Source: JADMIH01 sp036399775 (GTDB lineage Bacteria; Chloroflexota; Chloroflexia; QHBQ01; JADMIH01). From it: a stretch of DNA of 64,000 nt. Made by a program: the position numbers and the translations under genes. A model generated the notes under the pieces. That model did not search any database. It saw nothing but the letters and a program-made list of their open reading frames with translations, and had not been told where the DNA came from. This document shows positions 23,846 through 31,612 of this stretch, in pieces. The stretch's first letter is position 1. Each line of letters begins with the position of its first letter. The stretch is taken from positions 8,210 through 72,209 of the forward strand of contig DASWMJ010000065.1 of assembly GCA_036399775.1 (NCBI GenBank), in the 5' to 3' direction.

Positions 23846-24861
23846 CCGGCGATCCTCTGCTGCGGCCCATCTTCATCATCTTCCAGGGGGTCTGGACGTG
23901 AAACGAGGTCCAGGTAAGCTCGCTCCAAAGTGTGCTCTACCTCCGCCACGCGCACGATGTCAATACCTACGTTGACCAGGGCGCGCACGACGTGGGGCGT
24001 CACCTCTTCGGGGTCCATCGTAGAGATGAGCAGGCGATTTCCGGCCACTACCACGTCACCCACGCCTTCCAGGGTAGCTACCATCACCGCGAGGTCGTTC
24101 ATAGTCCTGCCGCCGCCTTCGTCCTGCCATGCATCGCCGCCGGGGTCGGGTTCAGCGTTGGCGATTCGCACTTCGACGTGGCGGCCATAGAGCGCCCTCT
24201 GTAGGTCGCGGGGCGTGCCTACCCTGAGCAGGGTCTTCTTGATAATGGCTACGCGGTCGCACAGACTCTGCGCTTCGATGAGGTTATGCGTGCAGAGGAT
24301 GATGGTGCGACCCTCGCCCTTGAGCGACCCGATGAAGTCGCGCACCAGCTTAGCACCCTCCGGGTCGAGCGCGGAGGTAGGCTCGTCCAGTATGATAACG
24401 GGCGGCTCATGCAGGAGAGCGCGGGCGATGCTCAATTTCTGCTTCATCCCCTTTGAAAAGGTGCCTGCCGGGTCTTTGCGCCGGTCCCACAGGCCGAGCA
24501 GCTTGAGGTACCGCTCGATCTGGCGCAGGGCGAAGGCTCCGCTCAAGTCGTACAGCTTGGCGTAGAATTCCAGGTTCTGCTGGGCGGAGAGGCTTTCGTA
24601 AAGGCCGGGCGACTCGGTCATCACGCCGAGGCGGTGGCGTATCTCCGTGCGTGCGTGACCTATATCGTAGCCGCAGACTGTGGCGGTGCCCTCGGTGGGC
24701 GCAATCAGGCACGAAAGGAGGCGCATGGTAGTAGTCTTGCCCGCGCCGTTTGGCCCAAGCAAGCCGAATACCTCGCCTTTCTCTATCTCAAGGTCGAGGT
24801 CTCTTACCGCCCACCGGTCCCCAAATTGCCGTCCGAGGCCATCAGTAGTTATCGCGTACAA
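23842..24861 (-). CDS. ABC transporter ATP-binding protein (exporter)
   Basis: 339 residues. Walker A GPNGAGKTTT, Q-loop VMTESPGLYESLSAQQNL, signature in the FSKGMKQKL form usual for ABC-2 exporters, Walker B VIILDEPTSALDP and switch CTHNL. The last 100 residues form a regulatory tail. Start is TTG with AGGGATG upstream. Partner of the permease at 23027; exports an unknown substrate. Confidence 0.9.
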   Translation of the reverse strand: MYAITTDGLGRQFGDRWAVRDLDLEIEKGEVFGLLGPNGAGKTTTMRLLSCLIAPTEGTATVCGYDIGHARTEIRHRLGVMTESPGLYESLSAQQNLEFYAKLYDLSGAFALRQIERYLKLLGLWDRRKDPAGTFSKGMKQKLSIARALLHEPPVIILDEPTSALDPEGAKLVRDFIGSLKGEGRTIILCTHNLIEAQSLCDRVAIIKKTLLRVGTPRDLQRALYGRHVEVRIANAEPDPGGDAWQDEGGGRTMNDLAVMVATLEGVGDVVVAGNRLLISTMDPEEVTPHVVRALVNVGIDIVRVAEVEHTLERAYLDLVSRPDPLEDDEDGPQQRIAG

Positions 24862-25245
24862 GAATCATCCCTGGTGGCGAAAGCGTTGGTAAGCAAGCGT
24901 TCTGCCTTAGGCAGCGCATGAACTCACACCATACTATGCTCTATTATAAGCCCACAGACAACTCCCTGAAAGTACTATTAAAGGGTGAAAGAAGTCAGCA
25001 TTGCTTCTACTAATTCTTCTAAACGCCAGGACACAAAGACGCCAAGCACCCGCCAAGAGTTTTATCGTTTGGGTTTAAGTGCAATGCTGCAATGCCTAAT
25101 CAGCTATTCCTTCATAATCTTGGCGGGTGCCTGGCGTCTTTGTGTCCTGGCGTTTAGACTTCTGATTGGGATGAAAGTGGAAGTTGACAGCGCCTGACCA
25201 GTATGCTATCTTTCGCAGAGCAATTTGGGAAGGTGGGTGTGAGGA
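24862..25245. repeat. Intergenic region with 38-bp inverted repeat
   Basis: Arms 25021-25058 and 25118-25155, beginning AAACGCCAGGACACA, match with one mismatch and enclose 59 bases. They belong to the dispersed CAAAGACGCCAAG / CTTTGCGTCTTTGCGG phrase family. No gene seen. Confidence 0.75.
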
Positions 25246-26040
25246 GTGAGTGAAGGTACGCGCCGCGCCGGTGCGGCAGAGAGTATGGCTGACGACAAGG
25301 CAGTTGGCGCGACCGGCGCTCTTAAGCTGTCGGTTGTGATACCAATGTACAACGAGAGCGCCCGCCTGGCAGCCAGCATGCCCAAATTGGTGGAATACTT
25401 CTCACGTCAGAGCTACCCCTACGAAATTGTGGTGGTGGATGACGGCTCGAAAGACGGCACACCGGCTCTTGCAACCCAATTGCTTAGTAGCTTGCCTATG
25501 GTGCGCGTGATCTCGCAGCAGCCTAACCGGGGCAAAGGCGCGGCTGTTAAGACCGGGATGCTGGCGGCCAACGGCGCATTCGTGATGTTCTGCGATGCTG
25601 ACCTGGCGACCCCTCCCTCCGAACTGGACAAGTTCTGGCCCCTGCTGGACAGGGGGTACGAAGTGGTCATCGGCTCGCGCAAGATGCCGGGCGCAAACAT
25701 AATGCGCCACCAGCCCCTCTGGCGGGAGAGCCTGGGCAAGGTCTTTACCTGGCTCACGGATAAGATCGCCACGCACAACATCTCCGATGTGACCTGCGGA
25801 TTCAAATGCTTCAGCCACAGCGCCGCACAGCAGGTCTTCAGCCGCTCGGTGCTCACCGACTGGAGCTTCGACGCCGAGGTGCTCTTTATAGCCCAGAAGA
25901 GAGGCTACCGCATCAAGGAAGTGCCCGTGACCTGGCACGATGAGCCGGGCACCAAGGTGCGCATCGTGCGCGACGCAACTCAGGCGCTCCTGGGCCTGCT
26001 CAAGATACGCCGCAATTACATGCGTGGGGTGTACAAGTAG
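25246..26040 (+). CDS. Polyprenol/dolichyl-phosphate glycosyltransferase (GT2)
   Basis: 264-residue GT-A enzyme like dolichyl-phosphate beta-glucosyltransferase: VVIPMYNESARL, VVVDDGSKDGT, NRGKGAAVKTGM, the metal-binding FCDADLATPP, IGSRKMPGA and TCGFKCFSH. It would load a sugar from UDP/GDP-sugar onto a polyprenyl phosphate at the inner membrane face. GT-C membrane enzymes encoded nearby (26205, 28005, 35856) use such lipid-linked sugars, so it may be their donor supplier. GTG start assumed; ATG at 25285 is an alternative. Confidence 0.88.
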   Translation: MSEGTRRAGAAESMADDKAVGATGALKLSVVIPMYNESARLAASMPKLVEYFSRQSYPYEIVVVDDGSKDGTPALATQLLSSLPMVRVISQQPNRGKGAAVKTGMLAANGAFVMFCDADLATPPSELDKFWPLLDRGYEVVIGSRKMPGANIMRHQPLWRESLGKVFTWLTDKIATHNISDVTCGFKCFSHSAAQQVFSRSVLTDWSFDAEVLFIAQKRGYRIKEVPVTWHDEPGTKVRIVRDATQALLGLLKIRRNYMRGVYK

Positions 26041-26208
26041 GGGTTAGGGGTTAGGGGTCAGGGGTTAGGGACCAGGGATCAGGGATCAGGGATCAGGGAT
26101 CAGTTGCTGTGTGTTGGTCCCTAACCCCCAACCCCTAACCCCCAACCCCCAACCCCTAACCCCTAACCCCTAACCCCTAACCCCTAACCCCTAACCCCTA
26201 ACCCCTAG
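26041..26208. repeat. Telomere-like heptamer tract (CCCCTAA)n
   Basis: GGGTTAG/GGGATCA units on the left, then about 13 tandem AACCCCT or near units on the right running up to the stop of the convergent gene. Left and right halves are complementary and could form a large hairpin between convergent genes. Confidence 0.85.
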
Positions 26209-27785
26209 CGAAGCCTGTCCGCCTCCACCAGCGCTTGCAGGCTGGGGTATTCTACCATTTGGCCCTCTTCATATCGCAGGAAGATCGGGTTGGGGCCTAC
26301 TTTAGAGGGGTCGGCCAGGGCTGCTTGCACGGGCGCTATCTCCTCGGCCAAGTTATAGCTCTTTATCCCCGTCCAATCCTGGTAGACGAGATAGACTGCG
26401 GTGCCGAAGCCGGAGTTGAAGAGAAGCACCGTCTTGTACGTAGGGGGCGGGTTCGCCATGTAGAAGGTTGACGGGCGTGGTGGGTCCGGGTGGAGGGCGC
26501 GCACCTGCCCCATGATACCCCTTGCCACTTCCCCCGATTGCCGCCACAGTTCGTTGTGGACTACGGTCAGCACGCTCCACCAGACCAGGAACAGCAGAGG
26601 CAAGGCGACCAGGGCGCGCCGCCAGGGTACGGCCTTTCCACGCAAGTCGTCCTGCAACCGCACGAAAGCACAGGCGACCAGTAAACCCACGCCGAGGGCG
26701 GGCAGGTAGAACCACCTGTTGGCGACCGCTTGCAGCGTCAACAGCAGGGTTATGCCTATCCATCCGACAGCAAATAGTGCCACGCGCCCCAACCAGCGTA
26801 CCAGCACGGCCAGCAGCTCGGCGGCGAGGACGATGATTGCCAGCTTCGCTAGCAGAGGCTCTGTGATGACCTCTTGCGGCACCCACCACGCGCCGAGCGC
26901 CAGGAAGATGTAGCCTGTGATTACGTCTAAGGTATGGCTGAAGAAGCCTAGCTGCTCTTCTACGCCGTACATCAACCTCCCTTGCCCGGTGAAATAGAGG
27001 TAGAGCCGCATTGCGACGTAAAGTCCACTCGCCGCAATGAAGAGCGAGTGATCTGCAAGTAAGCGCAGGTATAACCGCCGGTCGCGCCACCAACCCCTGG
27101 CGCGTCGGCCCGGCCAGCGTAGCCAGTCCCGCCCGAAGACGAGGTCAATCCACAGGCACATTATGGGTAACGTGATTGCCGCCTCCTTGCCTAGCATAGA
27201 GACGAACCCCAGCAGGCCCGCCAGCAGCCACATCCAGCGCCCGCCGCCTTGCCGCCACCGCACGAAGAGCCACAGCGCGGGCAGCCATGCAACCGCGAAG
27301 TTTATGTCGGCCTGCCCACCCATCCAGGTGACGGTCTCGGTTTGCGCGGGGTGGACACCGAACAGCGCAGCCGCCAGCAAGGCCAGCCGCGTGCGCCCCG
27401 TGAGAGCGCGAACCAGCAGGGCAGCCCACACTATATTGAGAGAGTGTATTATCAGGCGGGTTATATGCCAGCCCAGGGGCGCATCACCGAATAGGGCGTA
27501 GTCCGCCGCCCAGATGCTGTGGGTGAGCGGCCTGTAGACGGCCCTGCCGATGGGGTTGAAGAAGTTGAGGACGGTATTCCAGTCTTTAGGGCGCACGTAG
27601 TTGTAGTCGTCGCCTACCCAGTAAGCGTTGATCGCGACGGCATAGCAGGCAAGCATCAGGGCGATTGCGAACCCAAGCCCCAACCGCCAGGGTGTCAGCC
27701 AGGCGGCACGAGCAGCTACACGGTCACCCCATTTCGCGGTGGGCATCGCACTTCTCAAGGTCGAAGTTTGAGCAGGCTGGCGCAT
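26205..27785 (-). CDS. GT-C family membrane glycosyltransferase-like protein
   Basis: 526 residues with about ten to eleven membrane helices. After helix 1 comes the acidic pair WVGDDYNYVRP expected of GT-C lipid-sugar-dependent enzymes, then HSLNIVWAALLVRALTG, LFGVHPAQTETVTWMGGQADI and GKEAAITLPI, which resemble the TMTC/PMT-like mannosyltransferases. The last 90 residues are soluble. The ATG follows a TGCTATAAT box by 6 bases, indicating a leaderless message. Probably glycosylates exported proteins or lipids; acceptor unknown. Confidence 0.75.
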   Translation of the reverse strand: MRQPAQTSTLRSAMPTAKWGDRVAARAAWLTPWRLGLGFAIALMLACYAVAINAYWVGDDYNYVRPKDWNTVLNFFNPIGRAVYRPLTHSIWAADYALFGDAPLGWHITRLIIHSLNIVWAALLVRALTGRTRLALLAAALFGVHPAQTETVTWMGGQADINFAVAWLPALWLFVRWRQGGGRWMWLLAGLLGFVSMLGKEAAITLPIMCLWIDLVFGRDWLRWPGRRARGWWRDRRLYLRLLADHSLFIAASGLYVAMRLYLYFTGQGRLMYGVEEQLGFFSHTLDVITGYIFLALGAWWVPQEVITEPLLAKLAIIVLAAELLAVLVRWLGRVALFAVGWIGITLLLTLQAVANRWFYLPALGVGLLVACAFVRLQDDLRGKAVPWRRALVALPLLFLVWWSVLTVVHNELWRQSGEVARGIMGQVRALHPDPPRPSTFYMANPPPTYKTVLLFNSGFGTAVYLVYQDWTGIKSYNLAEEIAPVQAALADPSKVGPNPIFLRYEEGQMVEYPSLQALVEADRLR

Positions 27786-27791
27786 GAGGCG

Positions 27792-27800
27792 ATTATAGCA
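27792..27800 (-). promoter_or_regulatory. Extended -10 promoter, leaderless GT-C gene
   Basis: Minus strand TGCTATAAT, then six bases, then the ATG of the GT-C gene. Confidence 0.6.
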
Positions 27801-27805
27801 TAGCT

Positions 27806-27935
27806 AGTACCGAGTACCGAGTACCGAGTGCTGAGTGCTGAGTGCTGAGTGCTAATTGGTCCCTGACCCCTGACCCCTGACCCCTGATCCCTGACCCCTG
27901 ACCCCTGATCCCTGATCCCTGATCCCTGATCCCTA
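27806..27935. repeat. Two short tandem tracts: ACCGAGT/GCTGAGT and CCCTGAC
   Basis: First about seven 7-base units (ACCGAGT changing to GCTGAGT), then about 14 units of CCCTGAC/CCCTGAT. The common 7-base period suggests the same generating process. Confidence 0.85.
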
Positions 27936-28004
27936 AAATTTGGCGTATTCTGCGTACAGTGGTGTAGAATGTTACTCGCGCCACCAACCCGGCGCGAGGT
28001 GCGT

Positions 28005-30050
28005 ATGGACTTCGGGTCTCCACAATTTTACGCGCACGTGGTTGTGGCGCTGATGGCCGTTATTTTGCCTGGCACTGCCCTGTACCTGGCGGTTCGGCGC
28101 ATCTTCAAGAGCCAGGCCAGCCTGAACCCTATCTACGCGCTCTCGGTGGGGGCGGGATTGAGCGTGGCTTTCTGGCCGCTCCTCCTTTTCTATCTCAGCT
28201 TCCTGGGCCTGGGGATAGCGCCGATCTTGCTCTGGACCGTGCTGCTGGTGGCTGGTATCTACGTCGCCTACTATTTCCGGGCGCAACGAAGACAGACTGA
28301 CCAGGCACCCTCTTCCGAGGTAGTGAGGCGAGAGCGATTGTTGGCGGGGCTTACGCTGGGTGGACTTGTGCTCGTGTCGCTGGCGTTCAGGCTGGGCGAC
28401 ATCCAGGGCCTCACCGTGCCGATGTTCGGCGACTCCCTTCACCACACGATGATAACGGACCTCATCTTACGATCGGGCCGCGTGCCCGTGAATTACTTGC
28501 CTTATGTACCCACCGGCACGTTCACCTACCATTTTGGCTTCCACACCCTTGCTGCGGTCTTCGGGCAATTGACCGGGTCGGACGCGCCTTATGCTGTGCT
28601 GCTCATGGGCCAGGTGCTGAATGTGCTTTCGCTGCCTGTGGCGTATGCGCTGAACCGCCGCCTCTTTGCGTCGCGGGCGGCTGGGCTGGGTGCGGCGCTG
28701 CTCACCGGCTTCGTCTCGATAATGCCTGCATATTACGTTAACTGGGGGAGATACACACAACTGGCGGGCCACGTCTTGCTCCTGGTGGCGCTCATCTTCA
28801 TCGTCCGCTTGATGAGCAGCGAGTGGAAGCGGAGCGACTTTGCGCTTGCCGCTATCTGCGTGGCCGGGCTGGTGGTGGTGCATTATCGCATCTTGATCTT
28901 CTTTGGCATCTTTGGCCTCGCGCTCGGTGCCTGGCAACTCCTTACGGGCTGGCGCGACCTGCGACGCCTGCTGGTAGCGTGGGGTAGGGGCATCGCGGCG
29001 GTGCTGGTGGGGCTGGCCGCCACGCTCCCCTGGCTCATCAACCTCTTCAGCAATTATTTCCCCGGCCTCAGCGTGCGCCTGGGCACGGTCTCGACTGAGT
29101 ACCTGGCCGAATACAACGACCCAAGTTCCATTGTCATCTTTGTTGGCCGCGTGCTCCCGGCGCTGGCGCTCATTGGCCTGGCCCTGGCGGTGGCAGGCTT
29201 TTTCCGGCGAAAGGTGGGTAAGCCGAACGCCATGTTGCCTGCGGGCTTATCTCTCACGCCTAACGCCGCCGCTGTGGTCATCAGCCTTTGGACGGCGCTG
29301 CTCATAGGCAGCCTTTGGGTCGTGCCGGGGGCGATAGGGGGTTATACGGTTGCCATTACTTTGTATATACCGCTCGCAGCCCTCGGCGGCTACTCGATAG
29401 GGCGTGCGTGCGAGTGGCTTGCCGCGAGGCTGGGAAAGCCTGCGGGCCTCGTCGCGGTGGGATTGCTGGGCGCTGCTCCCATCCTGGCCTTCGCGCTTGG
29501 CCCCTGGCACCTGATTGACCCAGGCGGCAGCCAGTACGTGCACCCCGCAGATCGGGCGGCGTTTGATTGGATCGAGAAGAATGTGCCCCAGGACGCGAAG
29601 TTCCTTATCTCTTCGGAGTTTACCTACCAGGGGAGGGGGGTCACAGCGAGCGACGCGGGCATGTGGCTGCCATTGCTCACCGGCAGGCTGGTGAGCCTCC
29701 CTGCCCTCAGTACATGGGTGGAGCGACCTGTCGAGCCGAACTTCTTCACCGATACGCGCAAGCTGGCCGCTTACACGCAGCCACAGAGCAATACTCTCGC
29801 CCTGTCTGACCGCTCAACGCAGGCCCTTCTGGTCAGCAAAGGCATCATCCCACAGGCGCGGACGCTTGCCGACCCTGAAACGCTCGCCCTTATGCGGGAG
29901 CTAGGCGTTACGCACGTATATTCGGGGGCAAGGGCCGGCAAGAGCAACCCGCGCCTCGACATAGAGAGCATGCAGCGCGACACGGCGCACTACCGGCTGC
30001 TATATTTCCAGGGTGGAGTGTATATCTTCGAGTTGCTCTACGGCCAATGA
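28005..30050 (+). CDS. Large multi-pass membrane protein, GT-C-like
   Basis: 681 residues with about 13 hydrophobic helices in the first 520, and a soluble C-terminal domain. After a helix and loop comes FGDSLHHTMITDLILRSGRVP, matching the first-loop acidic/His motif of GT-C glycosyltransferases, and YVNWGRYTQLAGH further on. The tail (from about 520) DRAAFDWIEKNVPQDAKFLI resembles those of other Chloroflexota membrane glycosyltransferases. Probably uses a polyprenyl-phosphate sugar. ATG at 27969 is an alternative start. No neighbour overlap. Confidence 0.65.
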   Translation: MDFGSPQFYAHVVVALMAVILPGTALYLAVRRIFKSQASLNPIYALSVGAGLSVAFWPLLLFYLSFLGLGIAPILLWTVLLVAGIYVAYYFRAQRRQTDQAPSSEVVRRERLLAGLTLGGLVLVSLAFRLGDIQGLTVPMFGDSLHHTMITDLILRSGRVPVNYLPYVPTGTFTYHFGFHTLAAVFGQLTGSDAPYAVLLMGQVLNVLSLPVAYALNRRLFASRAAGLGAALLTGFVSIMPAYYVNWGRYTQLAGHVLLLVALIFIVRLMSSEWKRSDFALAAICVAGLVVVHYRILIFFGIFGLALGAWQLLTGWRDLRRLLVAWGRGIAAVLVGLAATLPWLINLFSNYFPGLSVRLGTVSTEYLAEYNDPSSIVIFVGRVLPALALIGLALAVAGFFRRKVGKPNAMLPAGLSLTPNAAAVVISLWTALLIGSLWVVPGAIGGYTVAITLYIPLAALGGYSIGRACEWLAARLGKPAGLVAVGLLGAAPILAFALGPWHLIDPGGSQYVHPADRAAFDWIEKNVPQDAKFLISSEFTYQGRGVTASDAGMWLPLLTGRLVSLPALSTWVERPVEPNFFTDTRKLAAYTQPQSNTLALSDRSTQALLVSKGIIPQARTLADPETLALMRELGVTHVYSGARAGKSNPRLDIESMQRDTAHYRLLYFQGGVYIFELLYGQ

Positions 30051-30061
30051 AAAACATGGGA

Positions 30062-30242
30062 CATCCCGAATTTTATATTCGTGCCTGCCTCATGCGCACA
30101 AGAACTCGTACTGCCCTCCCCAACCACTCTCCGCACGCAGGGAGAGGAGTTCAAACAAATGAAAAAGCATACAATGGGCGGCGCAGCCGCTCATTGTATG
30201 CTTTTTCATTTGTTTGAACTCAGGATACTACGCTTGTCAAAA
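30062..30242. mobile_element. MITE-like element with central hairpin (copy 2)
   Basis: Begins CATCCCGAATTTTATATTCG and shares the flank of copy 1. Hairpin arms 30147-30182 and 30186-30221 (35 of 36 paired) with loop GCA. The right side continues CAGGATACTACGCTTGTC and stops short of the terminal repeat found in copy 1. It lies between convergent genes and might also act as their terminator. Confidence 0.7.
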
Positions 30243-30261
30243 AGAGCAACACGGGGTACGA

Positions 30262-31275
30262 CTACTCTTCTTCCGACTCGTCCTCTTCGCCCTCTTCGTC
30301 TTCAACGGCTTCCATGTCCACAGCCATAGCGAAACCCTGGGCCGCTAGCGCGTCCCGCAACTCGTATAGGGATTTCTGGCCGAAGTTCCTCAAGTGGAGC
30401 AAATCGTTATCGTTCATGGCGAGCACCTGGGCGATAGTAGTGATGTTGGCGCGCCTGAGAGCGTTGGTGGTGCGCATACTGAGGTTCAGGTCTTCGATTG
30501 GCCGGTTTGTGTTGTCCTCTTCCGGTGGCCCGGCCTCTTCGAGGTCTAGCTCCGAGCTATCTCGCCCGTAGCGTGCCACCGCAGTCGCATACTGGGTGAG
30601 TATCTGCGCAGCCTGGCTGAGCGCGTCGTCCGGCTCGATGGTGCCGTCCGTCCAGATGTCCAGCAGCAAGCGGTCATAATCGGTCATCTGGCCGACGCGG
30701 GTGTGCTCCACCACGTAATTTACGCGGGGCACCGGAGTGTACATGGCGTCTACGGGTATCATATCGGCGGGCAGATCGGTACGCACCTCCGCCAGGCCGT
30801 AACCGCGCCCCGATTCGACCAACAACTCCAACTCAAAAGGTATGCCCTGCCCCGTAGCGGTGGCAATCAGGGCATCCGGGTCTATCAGATCAACGCCTTC
30901 CGGCAAGTCTAGATTGCTCGCGGTGATCTCGCCCGTCTCATCGCCCGCGAAGCGCAAAGCGACACGGAAACCCTCTCCCGCTTCCGGGCTATCGGCGGGC
31001 ACCCTGAAGCGCAATTGCTTCACGTTCAGCACCAGGTCAATAAGCCCTTCTTCGATGCCCGGTATCTCGTTCGGATCGTCGGGCATCTCCGACAGGCGGA
31101 TGCCTGTGACGGCTGCGCCCACCAGGGACGAAATCAGGATTCGCCTCAGGCTAGCGCCTATAGTAGTGCCCCAGCCAGGCTGAAGCGGCTCAATGCGGAA
31201 CCTGCCATAATTGTCGCTACCACTATCCCTGGTTATCTCAGGCAACCTTACATCAAACAACGAACTCACCCCCAT
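30262..31275 (-). CDS. rpoA: RNA polymerase alpha subunit
   Basis: 338 residues. The N-terminal assembly domain shows GRFRIEPLQPGWGTTIGASLRRILISSL, the C-terminal DNA-binding domain SMRTTNALRRANITTIAQVLAM and LRNFGQKSLYELRDAL. A run of Glu/Asp (about 20 residues) forms the tail. It stands alone, not beside rpsD, rpsK or rplQ as in most bacteria. Start uncertain: ATG 31275 has no ribosome site; a TTG at 31302 lies 8 bases after TATAAG and could be a leaderless start. Confidence 0.93.
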   Translation of the reverse strand: MGVSSLFDVRLPEITRDSGSDNYGRFRIEPLQPGWGTTIGASLRRILISSLVGAAVTGIRLSEMPDDPNEIPGIEEGLIDLVLNVKQLRFRVPADSPEAGEGFRVALRFAGDETGEITASNLDLPEGVDLIDPDALIATATGQGIPFELELLVESGRGYGLAEVRTDLPADMIPVDAMYTPVPRVNYVVEHTRVGQMTDYDRLLLDIWTDGTIEPDDALSQAAQILTQYATAVARYGRDSSELDLEEAGPPEEDNTNRPIEDLNLSMRTTNALRRANITTIAQVLAMNDNDLLHLRNFGQKSLYELRDALAAQGFAMAVDMEAVEDEEGEEDESEEE

Positions 31276-31302
31276 TTTGGATACAAAAGAAAAGCCAGAC
31301 AA

Positions 31303-31612
31303 AAACTGACCTTATACTATATCATAAGAGGCCCCGAATCGCAAATTTCACAAGGTGCTTTAATAGTTCTGTGTCAAAGTTGCTAAATGCGCCTTATATT
31401 AGAAAAAGAGATTGTTTCTGTGCGAAAAATGGCGGCGAAGCCGCCATTTTTCGCACAGAAACAAAAGAAAACTTCTCTTCGTTTGCGCTGTACAAGCATG
31501 AGGCGCAACTTTGACATAGCCCTACTTACAGGCTGCCGTGAACTTGCAAAGTTGCAGCGTGAATTGTATACTCTCCAGGTAACACTCGCACAGTGAAAGG
31601 CGGCTCGTTAAT
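31303..31612. other. Divergent intergenic region rpoA / surface protein
   Basis: Contains AT-rich promoter-like sequence for rpoA (TATGATATAGTATAAG on the minus strand near 31311-31326) and the hairpin listed separately. The small frame 31387-31596 spans the hairpin and is unlikely to be a gene. Confidence 0.5.
31413..31463. repeat. 24-bp perfect hairpin with GGCGGC tip
   Basis: Arms 31413-31436 and 31440-31463 are perfectly complementary around loop GAA. The tip AATGGCGGC...GCCGCCATT matches the tips of the MITE-like hairpins at 17948, 30147 and 33477, but the base of the stem is a different sequence, still fully paired, and the flanks are absent. Confidence 0.8.

Noticed and set aside
26041..26208. 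CRISPR array
   Set aside because: The 7-base tandem units have no spacers and no cas genes are near.
26353..27093. 246-codon open frame on the minus strand
   Set aside because: Other frame of the GT-C membrane gene; Arg/Ala/Pro-rich shadow.
26041..27935. True telomere or chromosome end
   Set aside because: Tracts are short, internal, in both orientations and flanked by ordinary genes.
30147..30221. Plain rho-independent terminator only
   Set aside because: The 36-bp stem lacks a clean T-run and shares long flanks with the copy at 17902, so a mobile element explains more, though it may still terminate.
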